Assembly (NCBI GenBank): GCA_016125275.1
Contig: WGMB01000003.1
Location: 620,001-684,000 of the forward strand
Direction of reading: 5' to 3'
Source of the DNA: Acidobacteriota bacterium
Lineage (GTDB): Bacteria; Acidobacteriota; Terriglobia; Bryobacterales; UBA6623
DNA length: 64,000 nucleotides
Position numbers and translations under genes: made by a program. Within the stretch, counting starts at the first letter, position 1. Each line of letters begins with the position of its first letter. Positions 41,821 through 51,734 of the stretch are shown here, one piece after another. The notes beneath the pieces are model-generated. The model was not told the DNA's origin. It saw only the letters and a list, made by a program, of their open reading frames with translations, and did not search any database.

Positions 41821-44358
41821 CTATTTCCAGTCCACCCAAATTGGGCTGGCCCAGGCGTACTGCTCGTCCTTCTGCCGCACCCGCAGGTACAGGTAGCTGG
41901 CCTTGCCGTCCGCGCGCGGGCCGGACTGGTCCAAATACTCGAACTGCGCCGTCGCGCCCGAACCGCTGCTGGCGTGGATCACCTTGTGGTCCTTCACGAT
42001 CTCCACCACGTCCAGCGGGCCGTCGCCCTCCACCCGCACCTCCAGCTTCAGCGGCTTCCCCTTCTCCGCCTCGATCTGGTCGCCCAGAAAGGCGCCGTTC
42101 ACCCGGAAGTCGATCAGCACCCGCGCCCCGGTCGAGGCGAACACGCGCTTCGAGCGCACCGCGTCGAACACTCCCTCCCGGCTGACGTCGTCCACATACG
42201 CCCCGGTAATGCCGAAGTCCTCGCCCACGCCCATCCAGTGCGAATCGCCGGAGCCGACGAAGCCGATGCGGTAGCCGCGCTCCAGCGCCTCCCACACCGA
42301 GGCCACCGGGCCGCGCGGCTTGAACTTCTTAGCCTCCTCGCGCGCCTGCCGCCAAGCCGACGTGATCTCGAAGATCGGCTGCAGCCGCGCGTCGTAGCCG
42401 CTCCAGTCGTTGTGGTGCGGCTGCAGGATCACGTCCCACGGCCGAATCAGCGAGTACAGCTTGTAGACCGTATCCGAGCCCGTCGTGGTGGAGCGGAACA
42501 GCGGCGCGTTGTCCTGCAGAAAGTACATCGCCCGGTGGCCGCCGCGCTCGTCCTGGGCGTCCGTAGTCCACTCCCAGCCGCTGAAGGCCACCCGCCCCTC
42601 GGCGGCTTCGTACACCGAGGCCAGCGCCTGCACCTCGGCCCATTCGGACTGCGTCAGAAAGTCCGGCGTGAAGTCGTGGTTGGTGGACGCCACGAAGTCC
42701 ATCCCCGTCACGAACAGGCCGTGCGCGTAGTACATGTCGAACGTCCCGATGCCGTCGTTCTCGGTGTGCCCGTGCATGTCTCCCCAGACCAGGCTGTAGG
42801 TGCGTCCGTCCACCGTCAGCGTCTTCGTCGCATCCCGCCGAAACTCCCGCGGCGCCAGCGCGTCGATGGGCTCCTGCACGTCCACCACTTCGGCAAAGCG
42901 CGCGGCGCGCTCGTCCAGGTCGATGCGATGGCTGTAGATGTCGGCGCCGTAGCCGCCCGGCCGCTGCGTGATGTCGCCGTTCCACAGCCGATCCGCAATG
43001 TGGCGCCGCCGCGGAACCTCATACGCCGCCCACAGCCAGCCCGTCGCGTCGTCGAGCGCCAGCGCAAACTGGTTCGCCAACGGAACCTGGTACGGTCCGC
43101 GGCCCGACGAAGCCAAATCCACCCCCTTCTTCACCGACGGCAACTGGAACGCCGTGTAGGGGTTCGAGTCGCGAAAGATCATCTTCGGCGCCGACCACTT
43201 CCCCGCCCGCAGCACCCGGCCGGAGAACGACACGCTCGACATGCGTCCGCCGCCCAGCCAGAACAGCCACATCTCGCCGTTGTCCCGCGCCAGCAGTTGC
43301 GGGTAGCGCTCCTCGCTCATCGCGTGGGCGGCCCAATACTCCGAGTGGCGCGTCAGCCGGCCCGGGTCCGCCGAAGCCTCGAACGGCGAAGGCGCCCAGC
43401 TCCAGCGGTCGGCCTCCAGAATCTTCGCGAAGATGCTGCGGCCGTGGTAGGCGAAGCGGCCGCCGTAGGGCTCGCGCCGCTCCCAGGCGATCCAGGGTCG
43501 GCCGTCGGAGCCGACCGCCTGCGTCGGTGCGGTATCCCACAAGGGCGACGTCGTCAGCCGTTCGACCGCGCCGCCGTCCCGCCGCGCGAACACGTCGTAG
43601 TTGCCGTCCCGCTCCTCGTCCCAAGCCACCCGCCAGCCGCCGCCGTCCAGCGGCAGCAGGTGCGCCCGGTGGCAACGGCCCCGGCCCTCGTCCAACCGTT
43701 GCGGCGCGCTCCAGCTCCCGCCCGCCAGCGTCAGCGCGTGCAGCTCCAACCGCGGCGGAACCATCTTGCGGGCCACGGCCAGCAGCCGTCCGTCAGTCAG
43801 CGTCTTGGCGCGGATCTCCAGCACATCCTCGGTCCCGGGGATGCGCCGCTCCGGCGACCACTCCCGGCCGTCGTAGCGCCTCTCGTAGGCCGCCCAGCGC
43901 CCCCCGCGCCGCGCCGTCCACAGCACCCGCACGCCGTCTCCGTCGGCCGCCACAGAGGGCTTCAGGTTGATCCCCGGAACCGCGCTGACGGTCTGCTCGT
44001 CGCTCCAATCCTTGCCGTCGTAGCGCCGAATGTAGATCGAATCCTCGCCGTCGTCGGGCCACATCCAGGCGTCGATGTCCGCCTCGCCGACCGGCCAAGC
44101 GTCGGTCTGCGGCCGGCACGACGACCAAGCGATCCACACCGCCCCAGCCGCGTCGCGCGTGATCGAAGGATGTTCGGCGTTCTCCAGCCGGTCGGCGGTG
44201 ATCTTGCTCGGGTAAGTCATCGCCTGCGGCAGCCACTCCCGCGGCGGCTCCTTCTGCGGGCGATAGAACTGCGCCGTCCCCGCCAAAGCGAAGGCGGCGA
44301 GAAACACAGCGGCACGAGCAACGACAGGAAACGCGAGACGGACGGCGGGGACCCTCAT
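41821..44358 (-). CDS. Exported protein: N-terminal beta-propeller-like region plus C-terminal PHP-like/DUF3604-type domain
   Basis: SLVWGDMHGHTENDGIGTFDMYYAHG, FVASTNHDFTPDFL, QPHHNDWSGYD; ATG at 44358 with signal peptide. Confidence 0.78.
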   Translation of the reverse strand: MRVPAVRLAFPVVARAAVFLAAFALAGTAQFYRPQKEPPREWLPQAMTYPSKITADRLENAEHPSITRDAAGAVWIAWSSCRPQTDAWPVGEADIDAWMWPDDGEDSIYIRRYDGKDWSDEQTVSAVPGINLKPSVAADGDGVRVLWTARRGGRWAAYERRYDGREWSPERRIPGTEDVLEIRAKTLTDGRLLAVARKMVPPRLELHALTLAGGSWSAPQRLDEGRGRCHRAHLLPLDGGGWRVAWDEERDGNYDVFARRDGGAVERLTTSPLWDTAPTQAVGSDGRPWIAWERREPYGGRFAYHGRSIFAKILEADRWSWAPSPFEASADPGRLTRHSEYWAAHAMSEERYPQLLARDNGEMWLFWLGGGRMSSVSFSGRVLRAGKWSAPKMIFRDSNPYTAFQLPSVKKGVDLASSGRGPYQVPLANQFALALDDATGWLWAAYEVPRRRHIADRLWNGDITQRPGGYGADIYSHRIDLDERAARFAEVVDVQEPIDALAPREFRRDATKTLTVDGRTYSLVWGDMHGHTENDGIGTFDMYYAHGLFVTGMDFVASTNHDFTPDFLTQSEWAEVQALASVYEAAEGRVAFSGWEWTTDAQDERGGHRAMYFLQDNAPLFRSTTTGSDTVYKLYSLIRPWDVILQPHHNDWSGYDARLQPIFEITSAWRQAREEAKKFKPRGPVASVWEALERGYRIGFVGSGDSHWMGVGEDFGITGAYVDDVSREGVFDAVRSKRVFASTGARVLIDFRVNGAFLGDQIEAEKGKPLKLEVRVEGDGPLDVVEIVKDHKVIHASSGSGATAQFEYLDQSGPRADGKASYLYLRVRQKDEQYAWASPIWVDWK

Positions 44359-44402
44359 GGCGCCCTGATTGTACGCCTGTCCGCGCGGCAGCAGGCCGCC
44401 CG

Positions 44403-45755
44403 CTACACCATCGGGAACAGAGTGGCCAGAATCAGCGTCGCCGCGCCGCCGCCGAAGGCCAGCACCGCCAGCAGAATCGACCACGTCTGCAGCGTCTCGG
44501 TTTCGGTCAGGCCCGACATCTTGGCGTACACCCAAAACCCCGAATCATTCATCCACGAGCCCAGCTTCGACCCCGACCCGATCATGCACGCCAGGTAGAC
44601 CGGGTGGAACGGCAGCCCCTGCGCGGCCAGCGGGGCCAGGATTGAGCTGGCCGTGATCATCGACACCGTGCCCGACCCCTGCGCCAGCTTCAGCATCCCC
44701 GGCAGCACAAAGGCCAGCAGCAGCGTCGGCAAGCCCATCGCCTGCGACGTCTGCGCCATCGCGTCGCCGATGCCGGACTTCACCAGCATCCCTCCAAAGG
44801 CGCCGCCGCCGGAGGTGATCAGAATGATCAGGCCCGCCGACCCCAGCGCGCGCTCGATCGACGGCGCCAGCTCCACCAGCGTCGCGCCCTTCTGCCGCGC
44901 CAGCGTCCGCACCGCCACCACCATCGCCGCCAGCAAGGCGAAGTTCGGATTGCCCACAAAGCTGGTCAGGTTCTTCAGCGGCCCTTCCACCCCCAGCGAC
45001 GAGACCAGCGTGTTCGAGGTGATCAGCAGCACCGGCAGGATGACCGGCAGAATCGACTCGAAGAAGCCCGGCAGGTTTGTCTCGTCTTGCGCCGCCATCG
45101 CTTCGAGCTGCGCCACCGTCACGCCCGGCGCGTCCCGCAGCGGAATGTTCAGCCGCTTGTCCCAAAAGAACGCGAACGCCAGCCCGGTCAGCGACATCGG
45201 CAAGCTCACCGCCAACCCCATCAGGATCATCACGCCGATGTCCACGTTCAGAAACTCCGCCATCGCCAGCGGACCCGGCGTGGGCGGCACCAGCGCGTGG
45301 GTGGCCGTCGCGCCCGCCGCCACCGCCATCAGATACAAGGCGTAGTTCTTGCCCGAGCGCACCCGGCTGGCCCGAGCCAGCGGCGCCAGCAGATAGAACA
45401 CCGTATCGAAAAAGACCGGAATCGACAGGATGAAGCCGCTCGACACCAGCGAATAGGCCGGGCTGGCGTTCCCCAACGCCCTCTGGAACACCCGCACGAT
45501 CTTGTCCGCGGCGCCGCTCTCCATCAGGCACTGCCCCACCACGGCCGCAAACGCGATCACGATGCCGATGTTGCCGCACACCCGCCCAAACGAGGCCGCG
45601 ACCTCCGGCATCACATCTTTCATGGCGATATTGGGCGACAGAGCGCCCACCGTCGTCGCCGCCACGATCAACGCGCCAAAGGCGTTGACCCGCAGTTTGA
45701 TGATCAGAAAGAGAACGACGCCGATGGCGATGGAGAGGATCAGAAGGGGATGCAT
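44403..45755 (-). CDS. GntP-family gluconate:H+ symporter
   Basis: MHPLLILSIAIGVVLFLIIKLRVNAFGALIVAA; HALVPPTPGPLAMAEFLNVDIG; CMIGSGSKLGSWMNDSGFWVYAKMSGLTETETLQTWS. Confidence 0.93.
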   Translation of the reverse strand: MHPLLILSIAIGVVLFLIIKLRVNAFGALIVAATTVGALSPNIAMKDVMPEVAASFGRVCGNIGIVIAFAAVVGQCLMESGAADKIVRVFQRALGNASPAYSLVSSGFILSIPVFFDTVFYLLAPLARASRVRSGKNYALYLMAVAAGATATHALVPPTPGPLAMAEFLNVDIGVMILMGLAVSLPMSLTGLAFAFFWDKRLNIPLRDAPGVTVAQLEAMAAQDETNLPGFFESILPVILPVLLITSNTLVSSLGVEGPLKNLTSFVGNPNFALLAAMVVAVRTLARQKGATLVELAPSIERALGSAGLIILITSGGGAFGGMLVKSGIGDAMAQTSQAMGLPTLLLAFVLPGMLKLAQGSGTVSMITASSILAPLAAQGLPFHPVYLACMIGSGSKLGSWMNDSGFWVYAKMSGLTETETLQTWSILLAVLAFGGGAATLILATLFPMV

Positions 45756-45868
45756 GACGAGATCGGAGCGGTTTCGTGACCGGTTGCCAAATCTAGAGCA
45801 TCGGCGATGGTAGCGCAACCGCAACGGCCCCGACGACCCCTCCCCGCGTGGTACAACGAGCAAAAGCC

Positions 45869-46966
45869 ATGCAGCGAATCCCCGTGCGCGCCGCGTCCGC
45901 CGCCTATGAGGTGATCGTGGAAGCCGACTGCCTCGAGAAGGCCGCCGAGTACCTCGGTCCCGTCGTCAAGAACCGCCGCCTCTTCGTGGTGGCCGACGAA
46001 CGCGTCTGGCATGCGCAGGGCGATCGCCTCCGCAAAGGGCTCGCCGACCTCCCCTTCGAGCTGATCACGGCCGAGCTCGGCGAGCAGCGCAAGCGGCTCT
46101 CCACCGTCGAGGCCATGGCCGAGCGCCTGCACCAAGCCGGCGCCGACCGCAGCGCCGTGCTGGCGGCCTTCGGCGGCGGCGTCGCCGGAGACATGGTGGG
46201 CTTCCTCGGCGCGGCGTACATGCGCGGCGTGGACGTCATCCAGATCCCCACCACCCTGCTCTCGCAGGTCGACTCCGCCGTGGGCGGCAAGACCGGCGTC
46301 AACCTCGCCGGCGGCAAGAACCTCTTCGGAGCCTTCCTGCAGCCGAAGCTGGCGTTGATTGACACCCATGCGCTCGACACCTTGCCCGAGCGCGAGATCC
46401 GCGCCGGCCTCTACGAAGTCATCAAGTACGGCGTCATCTGGAGCCCCGAGCTGTTCGACCTGCTCGAGAACAAGCGCGACGCCGTGCTGGCCCGCGAAGC
46501 CGAGCTGATCGAGCGCATCGTGGCCGAATCGGTGCGCATCAAGGCCGAAGTCGTCGCCGAGGACGAGCGCGAGGGCGGCCTGCGCCGCATCCTCAACTAC
46601 GGCCACACCTTCGGCCACGCCCTCGAGGCCGAGACGCGCTACGAGCTGCTGCTGCACGGCGAGGCCGTCGGCTGGGGCATGATCGCCGCCGGCCGCCTCG
46701 GCGAAGCCCTCGGCACGATCAGCCACGAGGAGCGCTTGCGCATCGAGCGCGTCATCCTGGCCTACGGCCCCATCCCCAGCCTCGAAGGCGTCGACGCCGC
46801 CCGCACCGCCCCGCGGGTGATGGGAGACAAGAAGACCATCGGCGGCAAGACCAACTTCATCCTGCCGGAGCGGATCGGCCAGGTGAAGGTCGTCAGCGAC
46901 GTCGCCATGGACGCCGTGGAAGCAGCCATGCAAGCGGCCCTCGACGCCGTCGCCGCCTCCTCCTAG
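45869..46966 (+). CDS. aroB: 3-dehydroquinate synthase
   Basis: GGGVAGDMVGFLGAAYMRGVDVIQIPTTLLSQVDSAVGGKTGVNLAGGKNLFGAF; ATG at 45869 (alternative GTG at 45848). Confidence 0.96.
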   Translation: MQRIPVRAASAAYEVIVEADCLEKAAEYLGPVVKNRRLFVVADERVWHAQGDRLRKGLADLPFELITAELGEQRKRLSTVEAMAERLHQAGADRSAVLAAFGGGVAGDMVGFLGAAYMRGVDVIQIPTTLLSQVDSAVGGKTGVNLAGGKNLFGAFLQPKLALIDTHALDTLPEREIRAGLYEVIKYGVIWSPELFDLLENKRDAVLAREAELIERIVAESVRIKAEVVAEDEREGGLRRILNYGHTFGHALEAETRYELLLHGEAVGWGMIAAGRLGEALGTISHEERLRIERVILAYGPIPSLEGVDAARTAPRVMGDKKTIGGKTNFILPERIGQVKVVSDVAMDAVEAAMQAALDAVAASS

Positions 46967-46995
46967 CCCGCGCCGCCTGCTAGTGTGAAAGATTC

Positions 46996-47766
46996 GTGCC
47001 TGTCCGCCCCCCCGTTTCAGGAGCAGCCCCGGCCGGGGTCAGCCCCGGCGATGAAGCCGCCGCCTCCCGACACATCCGCGAGATGTTCGGCCGCGTGGCG
47101 CCGCGCTACGACCTGCTCAATCGCCTGCTCTCCGGCCGCGTGGACGTCTACTGGCGCAACCGCCTGACCAAGGCCGTTCGCTCGACCCTCTCCCAGCCCC
47201 AGGCCCGCGTGTTGGACCTGTGCTGCGGCACCGGCGACGTGGCGCTGGCGCTCGAGCGCGAACGCATGCGGCTCTGCGGCCCCGTCGCCCGCCCGGTGAT
47301 CGCCAGCGACTTCTGCCGCCCCATGCTCGACGGAGCCCAGCGCAAGCTGCGCACCGCCACCGGCCTGCTCGAGGCCGACGCCATGCGCTTCCCGCTGCCT
47401 GACGCCTCGGTGGACCTCATCACCGTCGCCTTCGGCTTCCGCAACCTGGCCAACTACTCGGCCGCGCTCGAGGAGTTCGCCCGCCTGCTGGCCCCCAACG
47501 GGCGCGTGGCGATCCTGGAGTTCTCCCAGCCCACCCTGCCGGGCTTCGCGCAGGTCTTCGACCTCTACTTCAAACAGGTCCTGCCGCGCATCGGCAACGC
47601 CGTCTCCGGCGCCGGCGACGCCTACTCCTACCTGCAGCGCTCGGTCGACCGCTTCCTCACCCCGGAAGAGCTCGGCGTCGCCATGCAGCGCGCCGGCCTG
47701 CGTGACGTCTTCTTCGAGCGGTTGACGTTCGGCGTCTCCTGCCTGCACGTCGCCCGCCGCCCCTGA
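46996..47766 (+). CDS. ubiE: Ubiquinone/demethylmenaquinone methyltransferase
   Basis: MFGRVAPRYDLLNRLLSGRVDVYWRN; VLDLCCGTGDVALAL; ITVAFGFRNLANY. Confidence 0.93.
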   Translation: MPVRPPVSGAAPAGVSPGDEAAASRHIREMFGRVAPRYDLLNRLLSGRVDVYWRNRLTKAVRSTLSQPQARVLDLCCGTGDVALALERERMRLCGPVARPVIASDFCRPMLDGAQRKLRTATGLLEADAMRFPLPDASVDLITVAFGFRNLANYSAALEEFARLLAPNGRVAILEFSQPTLPGFAQVFDLYFKQVLPRIGNAVSGAGDAYSYLQRSVDRFLTPEELGVAMQRAGLRDVFFERLTFGVSCLHVARRP

Positions 47767-47797
47767 GGCCGCGCCGCGCCCTGTTAGCCTGAAGGGA

Positions 47798-48478
47798 ATG
47801 GCTTGGCACGAACAGGAATGGGTCGGCTACGTCAGCGTGTCTCTCAAGGTCGCGCTGGTGTTGGCGGTCGGCTACGTGGCGTTCGACTGGTTCACCCGCC
47901 CTTCGGCGGCGCCGGTCGAAACCCAGGTCGAAGAGAAGCCCCTGCAGGAAGACCTCTACGTCGTCCCGCCGAAGACCAACATCGCCAGCTACGCCACGGC
48001 CAAGAAGCTGGTGGGCATGGACCTCTGGGTGCGCGCCGGCTGGGCGCTGACCGCGCAGCCCGGCGACCGCCTGTTGCCGCCCCTCGCCAAGATCACTCCC
48101 AAGAAGGTGTTCCAGCGCGACGGCGCCCTGTGGCTCGGCTTCTTCCTGGACTCCCAGTCCGCCGAGGTGATGGTGGGCAACGGCGGAGTCGTCTACGTGG
48201 ACGACATCTTCTTCAGCAAGGACCCCAAGGAGCTCTACTCGCACTGGTCCGAGCAGGATTGGCAGAAGATCGAAGCCGGCCAGGCCGAGCCGGGAATGAG
48301 TGAAACCCAGGTCAACTTCGCGCTCGGCGCCGGAGCCGCGTCGCGGGTCTCCCCCGGCGGGGCCACCCGGATCGTCGAATACAGAGCGCGCGAAGCCGCC
48401 GGCCTCGAACCGCTGCGCGTGACGTTTCGAGACTGGATCGCCCAGTCCGTCGAGCCGATTCCCGAAGCCGAGCGCTAG
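47798..48478 (+). CDS. Membrane-anchored protein with a C-terminal SmpA/BamE-like segment
   Basis: One N-terminal TM; C-terminal EPGMSETQVNFALGAGAASRVSPGGATRIVEYRA. Confidence 0.55.
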   Translation: MAWHEQEWVGYVSVSLKVALVLAVGYVAFDWFTRPSAAPVETQVEEKPLQEDLYVVPPKTNIASYATAKKLVGMDLWVRAGWALTAQPGDRLLPPLAKITPKKVFQRDGALWLGFFLDSQSAEVMVGNGGVVYVDDIFFSKDPKELYSHWSEQDWQKIEAGQAEPGMSETQVNFALGAGAASRVSPGGATRIVEYRAREAAGLEPLRVTFRDWIAQSVEPIPEAER

Positions 48479-48479
48479 C

Positions 48480-49145
48480 TCAGGCCGCCTCTTCTTCGCG
48501 CGTCACCGGCGTCGCCTCGCCCACCGGCTCCACTTCCAGCAGGTAGCGGTCGCCATAGGGCGCCACTTTGCGCAGGGCGCACAGGCAGGCGTAATCCTTG
48601 CCTTCCAGCAGCAACAGCACGTCGGACGGAGGCTTCAGCGCCACATTGACCTCGATCAGCCCTTCGGTGGCGTTGCGGATCGACGACGGACAAGCCATCA
48701 GCGTCTCCTCGGGAGTGAGCCACTTCACCCTCGCCGCGCCCCACCCCTCAACTTCCTGAACCTCGGGATCCAGCCGGCCGCCCACCCGAAAGCCCTCGTC
48801 GCAGGGCTCACAGTGCTTGACCACGCAGGGGTAGGAAGGGCCATCGTCGGACAGCGTCCAGCAATGGGGACCGATCGGAGTCGGCCGCCGGACGATCGCG
48901 CCGAGCCCCAAGGCGTTCTCGGCCTGCTCGGAGCTGTCCACATACTGGGCCCGCTCGCGCTGCAGCTCGCCCGACTCATCCAGCCACAGCAGCCAACCCT
49001 CGCCCGCCAGGACGCGCCGGCCGGCGCGGCGCCGGTCCTTGCGCCCCCAGAACGGGCTGCTGGACTCGGACTCGGGACGGGTTTCCTTGCGTCCGCCCCA
49101 ACGCAGAAAGTTGGAGAGCTTCACGCAGAACAGTATCGGAAGCAA
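48480..49145 (-). CDS. Hypothetical protein
   Basis: 221-aa ORF, convergent with the upstream gene; start uncertain. Confidence 0.5.
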   Translation of the reverse strand: MLPILFCVKLSNFLRWGGRKETRPESESSSPFWGRKDRRRAGRRVLAGEGWLLWLDESGELQRERAQYVDSSEQAENALGLGAIVRRPTPIGPHCWTLSDDGPSYPCVVKHCEPCDEGFRVGGRLDPEVQEVEGWGAARVKWLTPEETLMACPSSIRNATEGLIEVNVALKPPSDVLLLLEGKDYACLCALRKVAPYGDRYLLEVEPVGEATPVTREEEAA

Positions 49146-49226
49146 GCCCCCCCTCGCGCCATAGGGGGAAAACTCGATGCCGCCTCCGGCTTTGCTCTAG
49201 ACAGCAGCCGCCAGTCCCAAGCAACC

Positions 49227-49254
49227 ACTGCTCACTGCTCACTGCTCACTGCTC
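49227..49254. repeat. Heptanucleotide tandem repeat (actgctc)x4
   Basis: Read directly: actgctcactgctcactgctcactgctc. Confidence 0.97.
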
Positions 49255-49260
49255 ACTTCC

Positions 49261-49764
49261 TCACATCACCTTCGGCGCCGCGTCCCGCGCAATCAGCGCC
49301 ACCGCGTGCGCCTCGGCGGCTTCGCCGCGCCCGGCCGGCCCGACCTTCTCCGAAGTCTTCGCCTTCAGCCCGATCCGTCCGCGTTCGATCCCCAGGATGC
49401 GAGCCAGATTCGTCCGAATCGCCTCGCGGAACGGCAGCAGCTTCGGCCGCTCCAAAATGATCACCGCGTCCACGTTGACGATCTCGTAGCCGTAGCTGCG
49501 CAGCAGCTCCACCGCGTGCCCCAAGAAGACCTCGCTGGCGACGTCCTTCCACTGCGGGTCGCTCGGCGGAAAGATCTCGCCGATGTCTCCCAGCGCCGCC
49601 GCGCCCAGCAGCGCGTCGGTCAGGGCGTGCATCAGAATGTCCGCGTCCGAGTGCCCCGCTAGGCCCTTCTCGTACGGAACCTCCACGCCGCCCAGGATCA
49701 GCTTGCGGTCCGGTTCCAGCCGGTGCAGGTCATAGCCCACGCCGCAACGATAGTCTCGCGCCAT
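49261..49764 (-). CDS. ispF: 2-C-methyl-D-erythritol 2,4-cyclodiphosphate synthase
   Basis: GVGYDLHRLEPDRKLILGGVEVPYEKGLAGHSDADILMHALTDALLGAAALGDIGEIFPPSD. Confidence 0.95.
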   Translation of the reverse strand: MARDYRCGVGYDLHRLEPDRKLILGGVEVPYEKGLAGHSDADILMHALTDALLGAAALGDIGEIFPPSDPQWKDVASEVFLGHAVELLRSYGYEIVNVDAVIILERPKLLPFREAIRTNLARILGIERGRIGLKAKTSEKVGPAGRGEAAEAHAVALIARDAAPKVM

Positions 49765-49786
49765 GTCTCGATGAATCTCCGCCCGC

Positions 49787-50512
49787 TTATTCGGGCGACT
49801 CGGGCGGCGCTTCGCCCTCGGTTTCGAGCAGAAAGCGCGCCAGGGGAATGTCTTCCTGACGGGTGATCTTGATGTTGCGCCAACTGCCGCGCATCACGTG
49901 GACGTCCTCGCCCAAATGCTCCACCAGGCTGGCCTCGTCGGTGCCGGTAAAGCCTTCTCGCTCGGCCACTTCGAACGCCCGCCGCAGCAGCTCGGCACGG
50001 AACACCTGCGGCGTCTGCGCCAGCATGATGCGCTCGCGCGGCAGCGTCGCCTGCACGATCTTCTGCGTCACCTGCTTCACGGTGTCCACCGCCGGCATGC
50101 CCAGAATCACGGCGCCGTCCACGGCCGCCTGCCGCACCGCCGCGTCGATCAGCGCCGGCGTGATGAACGGGCGCACCGCGTCGTGCACAGCCACCAGCTC
50201 CACGTCCGCCGGCGCGGCCGCCAGGGCGTTCTGCACCGACTCCTGCCGGTTCTTGCCGCCCTCGGCCACGTGCACGGGCTTGGAAAACGTCTGCCCGGCC
50301 AGCAGCTCCCGAAACGTCTCCACGTCCTCGGCCCGCACCGCCACCACGATCGAATCGATCGTTTCAGCCTGCACGAACTTGCGCAAAGTGTGCGCCACCA
50401 CGGGCGCATCGCCGATCTGCAGGAACTGTTTGCGGGCGCCGACGCCGGAGTCCGGCGCCGCTCCCATCCTCGTTCCGAGCCCGGCGGCGGGAATAATCGC
50501 TACGGCTTTCAT
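49787..50512 (-). CDS. ispD: 2-C-methyl-D-erythritol 4-phosphate cytidylyltransferase
   Basis: IIPAAGLGTRMGA, VAVHDAVRPFITPALID, TDEASLVEHLGEDVHVMRGSWRNIKITRQED. Confidence 0.94.
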   Translation of the reverse strand: MKAVAIIPAAGLGTRMGAAPDSGVGARKQFLQIGDAPVVAHTLRKFVQAETIDSIVVAVRAEDVETFRELLAGQTFSKPVHVAEGGKNRQESVQNALAAAPADVELVAVHDAVRPFITPALIDAAVRQAAVDGAVILGMPAVDTVKQVTQKIVQATLPRERIMLAQTPQVFRAELLRRAFEVAEREGFTGTDEASLVEHLGEDVHVMRGSWRNIKITRQEDIPLARFLLETEGEAPPESPE

Positions 50513-50539
50513 GTTGTCTGGGAAATGCGGCCGGACAAA

Positions 50540-51607
50540 TTAGGCGTCGCCGGACCGCTGGGCCACGTAAGCGCGAGTCGACCCCGAGCTCTTCCGCGAC
50601 GGACGAGACGGTGCCGGAGCCGGGGCCCCGTCATGCTCGTAACGCCCGAAGATCATCTTGCCCGCCGTCGTCTGCAAAACGCTCGTCACCGATACCTCAA
50701 TTGTCTTCGAAATCTGGTCGCGCGCGTTGTCGACCACCACCATCGTGCCGTCGTCCAGGTACGCCACGCCCTGGTTGTACTCCTTGCCTTCCTTGAGGAT
50801 GAACACCTGCATCAGCTCGCCCGGCAGCACCACCGGCTTGAGGGCGTTGGCCAGCTCGTTGATGTTCACCACCCGCACGCCCTGCAACTGCGCCAGCTTG
50901 TTCAGGTTGAAGTCATTCGTCACGATTTTCGCGTCGATTTCTTTCGCCAGCTCGATTAATTTCTGGTCGACTTCCTTCAAGTGCGGGTAATCGTTTTCGA
51001 CGATCTGGATGTCCAGGCTCTTCATCTTCTGCAGCTTTTGGAGGATGTCCAGACCCCGCCGGCCGCGGTTGCGCTTGAGCGAATCCCCGGAGTCGGCCAC
51101 CAACTGCAGCTCCCACAATACGAACTGCGGGATCACCAGCACGCCGTCCATGAAGCCGGCCTCGGCGATGTCGGCGATGCGTCCGTCAATGATCACGCTG
51201 GTGTCGAGCACCTTGCGCACCTCCGACGGAGCCGTGTCCGGCCGAAAGATGCTCAGGGCGGCCAAATTCAGCATCTCGCCCTTGCTGGCGCCCACGGCCG
51301 CCCCCACGTACACAAAGCCCACCAGGGCCGCCGCCTGCAGCGCGCCCGCCGCGCTCGGCCCCAACGAAGAGCCCAGCACTCCCGAAACCAGGGCGGCGCA
51401 CACCACCCCCAGCACGGCTCCCGCACCGGCGCCGATCAGTCGGCGCAAGCTGGCCCGCCTCAACCGAGATTCCACGGCAATCAGAGCCCCCGCCACACCG
51501 GCCCCCAACGCCGCGCTCGCGGCCGCGGGCAAGCCGAAGGGTTCCAACTGCATAGCCAGCCCCGCCGAGATCGCAACGACGACGACCCGCAGGACCCATA
51601 GATCCAC
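50540..51607 (-). CDS. Membrane-anchored PIN/TRAM domain protein
   Basis: LDTSVIIDGRIADIAEAGFMDG...LWELQ...RRGLDILQKLQ...IVTNDFNLNKLAQLQGV and TRAM-like C-terminus; GTG start preceded by aggagg. Confidence 0.88.
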   Translation of the reverse strand: MDLWVLRVVVVAISAGLAMQLEPFGLPAAASAALGAGVAGALIAVESRLRRASLRRLIGAGAGAVLGVVCAALVSGVLGSSLGPSAAGALQAAALVGFVYVGAAVGASKGEMLNLAALSIFRPDTAPSEVRKVLDTSVIIDGRIADIAEAGFMDGVLVIPQFVLWELQLVADSGDSLKRNRGRRGLDILQKLQKMKSLDIQIVENDYPHLKEVDQKLIELAKEIDAKIVTNDFNLNKLAQLQGVRVVNINELANALKPVVLPGELMQVFILKEGKEYNQGVAYLDDGTMVVVDNARDQISKTIEVSVTSVLQTTAGKMIFGRYEHDGAPAPAPSRPSRKSSGSTRAYVAQRSGDA

Positions 51608-51704
51608 CACAACTCCTCCTTGAGCTCTGGAATATTCCGCCCCCGGCGAGCGCAAACCGGCGGACGACTTGGTTTGAGGAGAACCCGGAATTTGAACCGC
51701 CCTG

Positions 51705-51734
51705 AGTATATCACCGCTCGATTACGATCTCCAA
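51705..51734 (-). promoter_or_regulatory. Candidate sigma70 promoter for the PIN/TRAM-ispD-ispF operon
   Basis: Minus strand TTGGAG, 18-nt spacer, TATACT. Confidence 0.45.

Noticed and set aside
41974-44598. 874-aa plus-strand ORF opposite the DUF3604-like gene
   Set aside because: Arg/His/Pro/Ala-rich translation with no motifs; antisense of a well-supported CDS, typical high-GC shadow ORF.
51675-51705. tRNA-like GGTTCAAATTCC on the minus strand
   Set aside because: No matching T-stem, acceptor or anticodon arms; fits an ordinary promoter leader.
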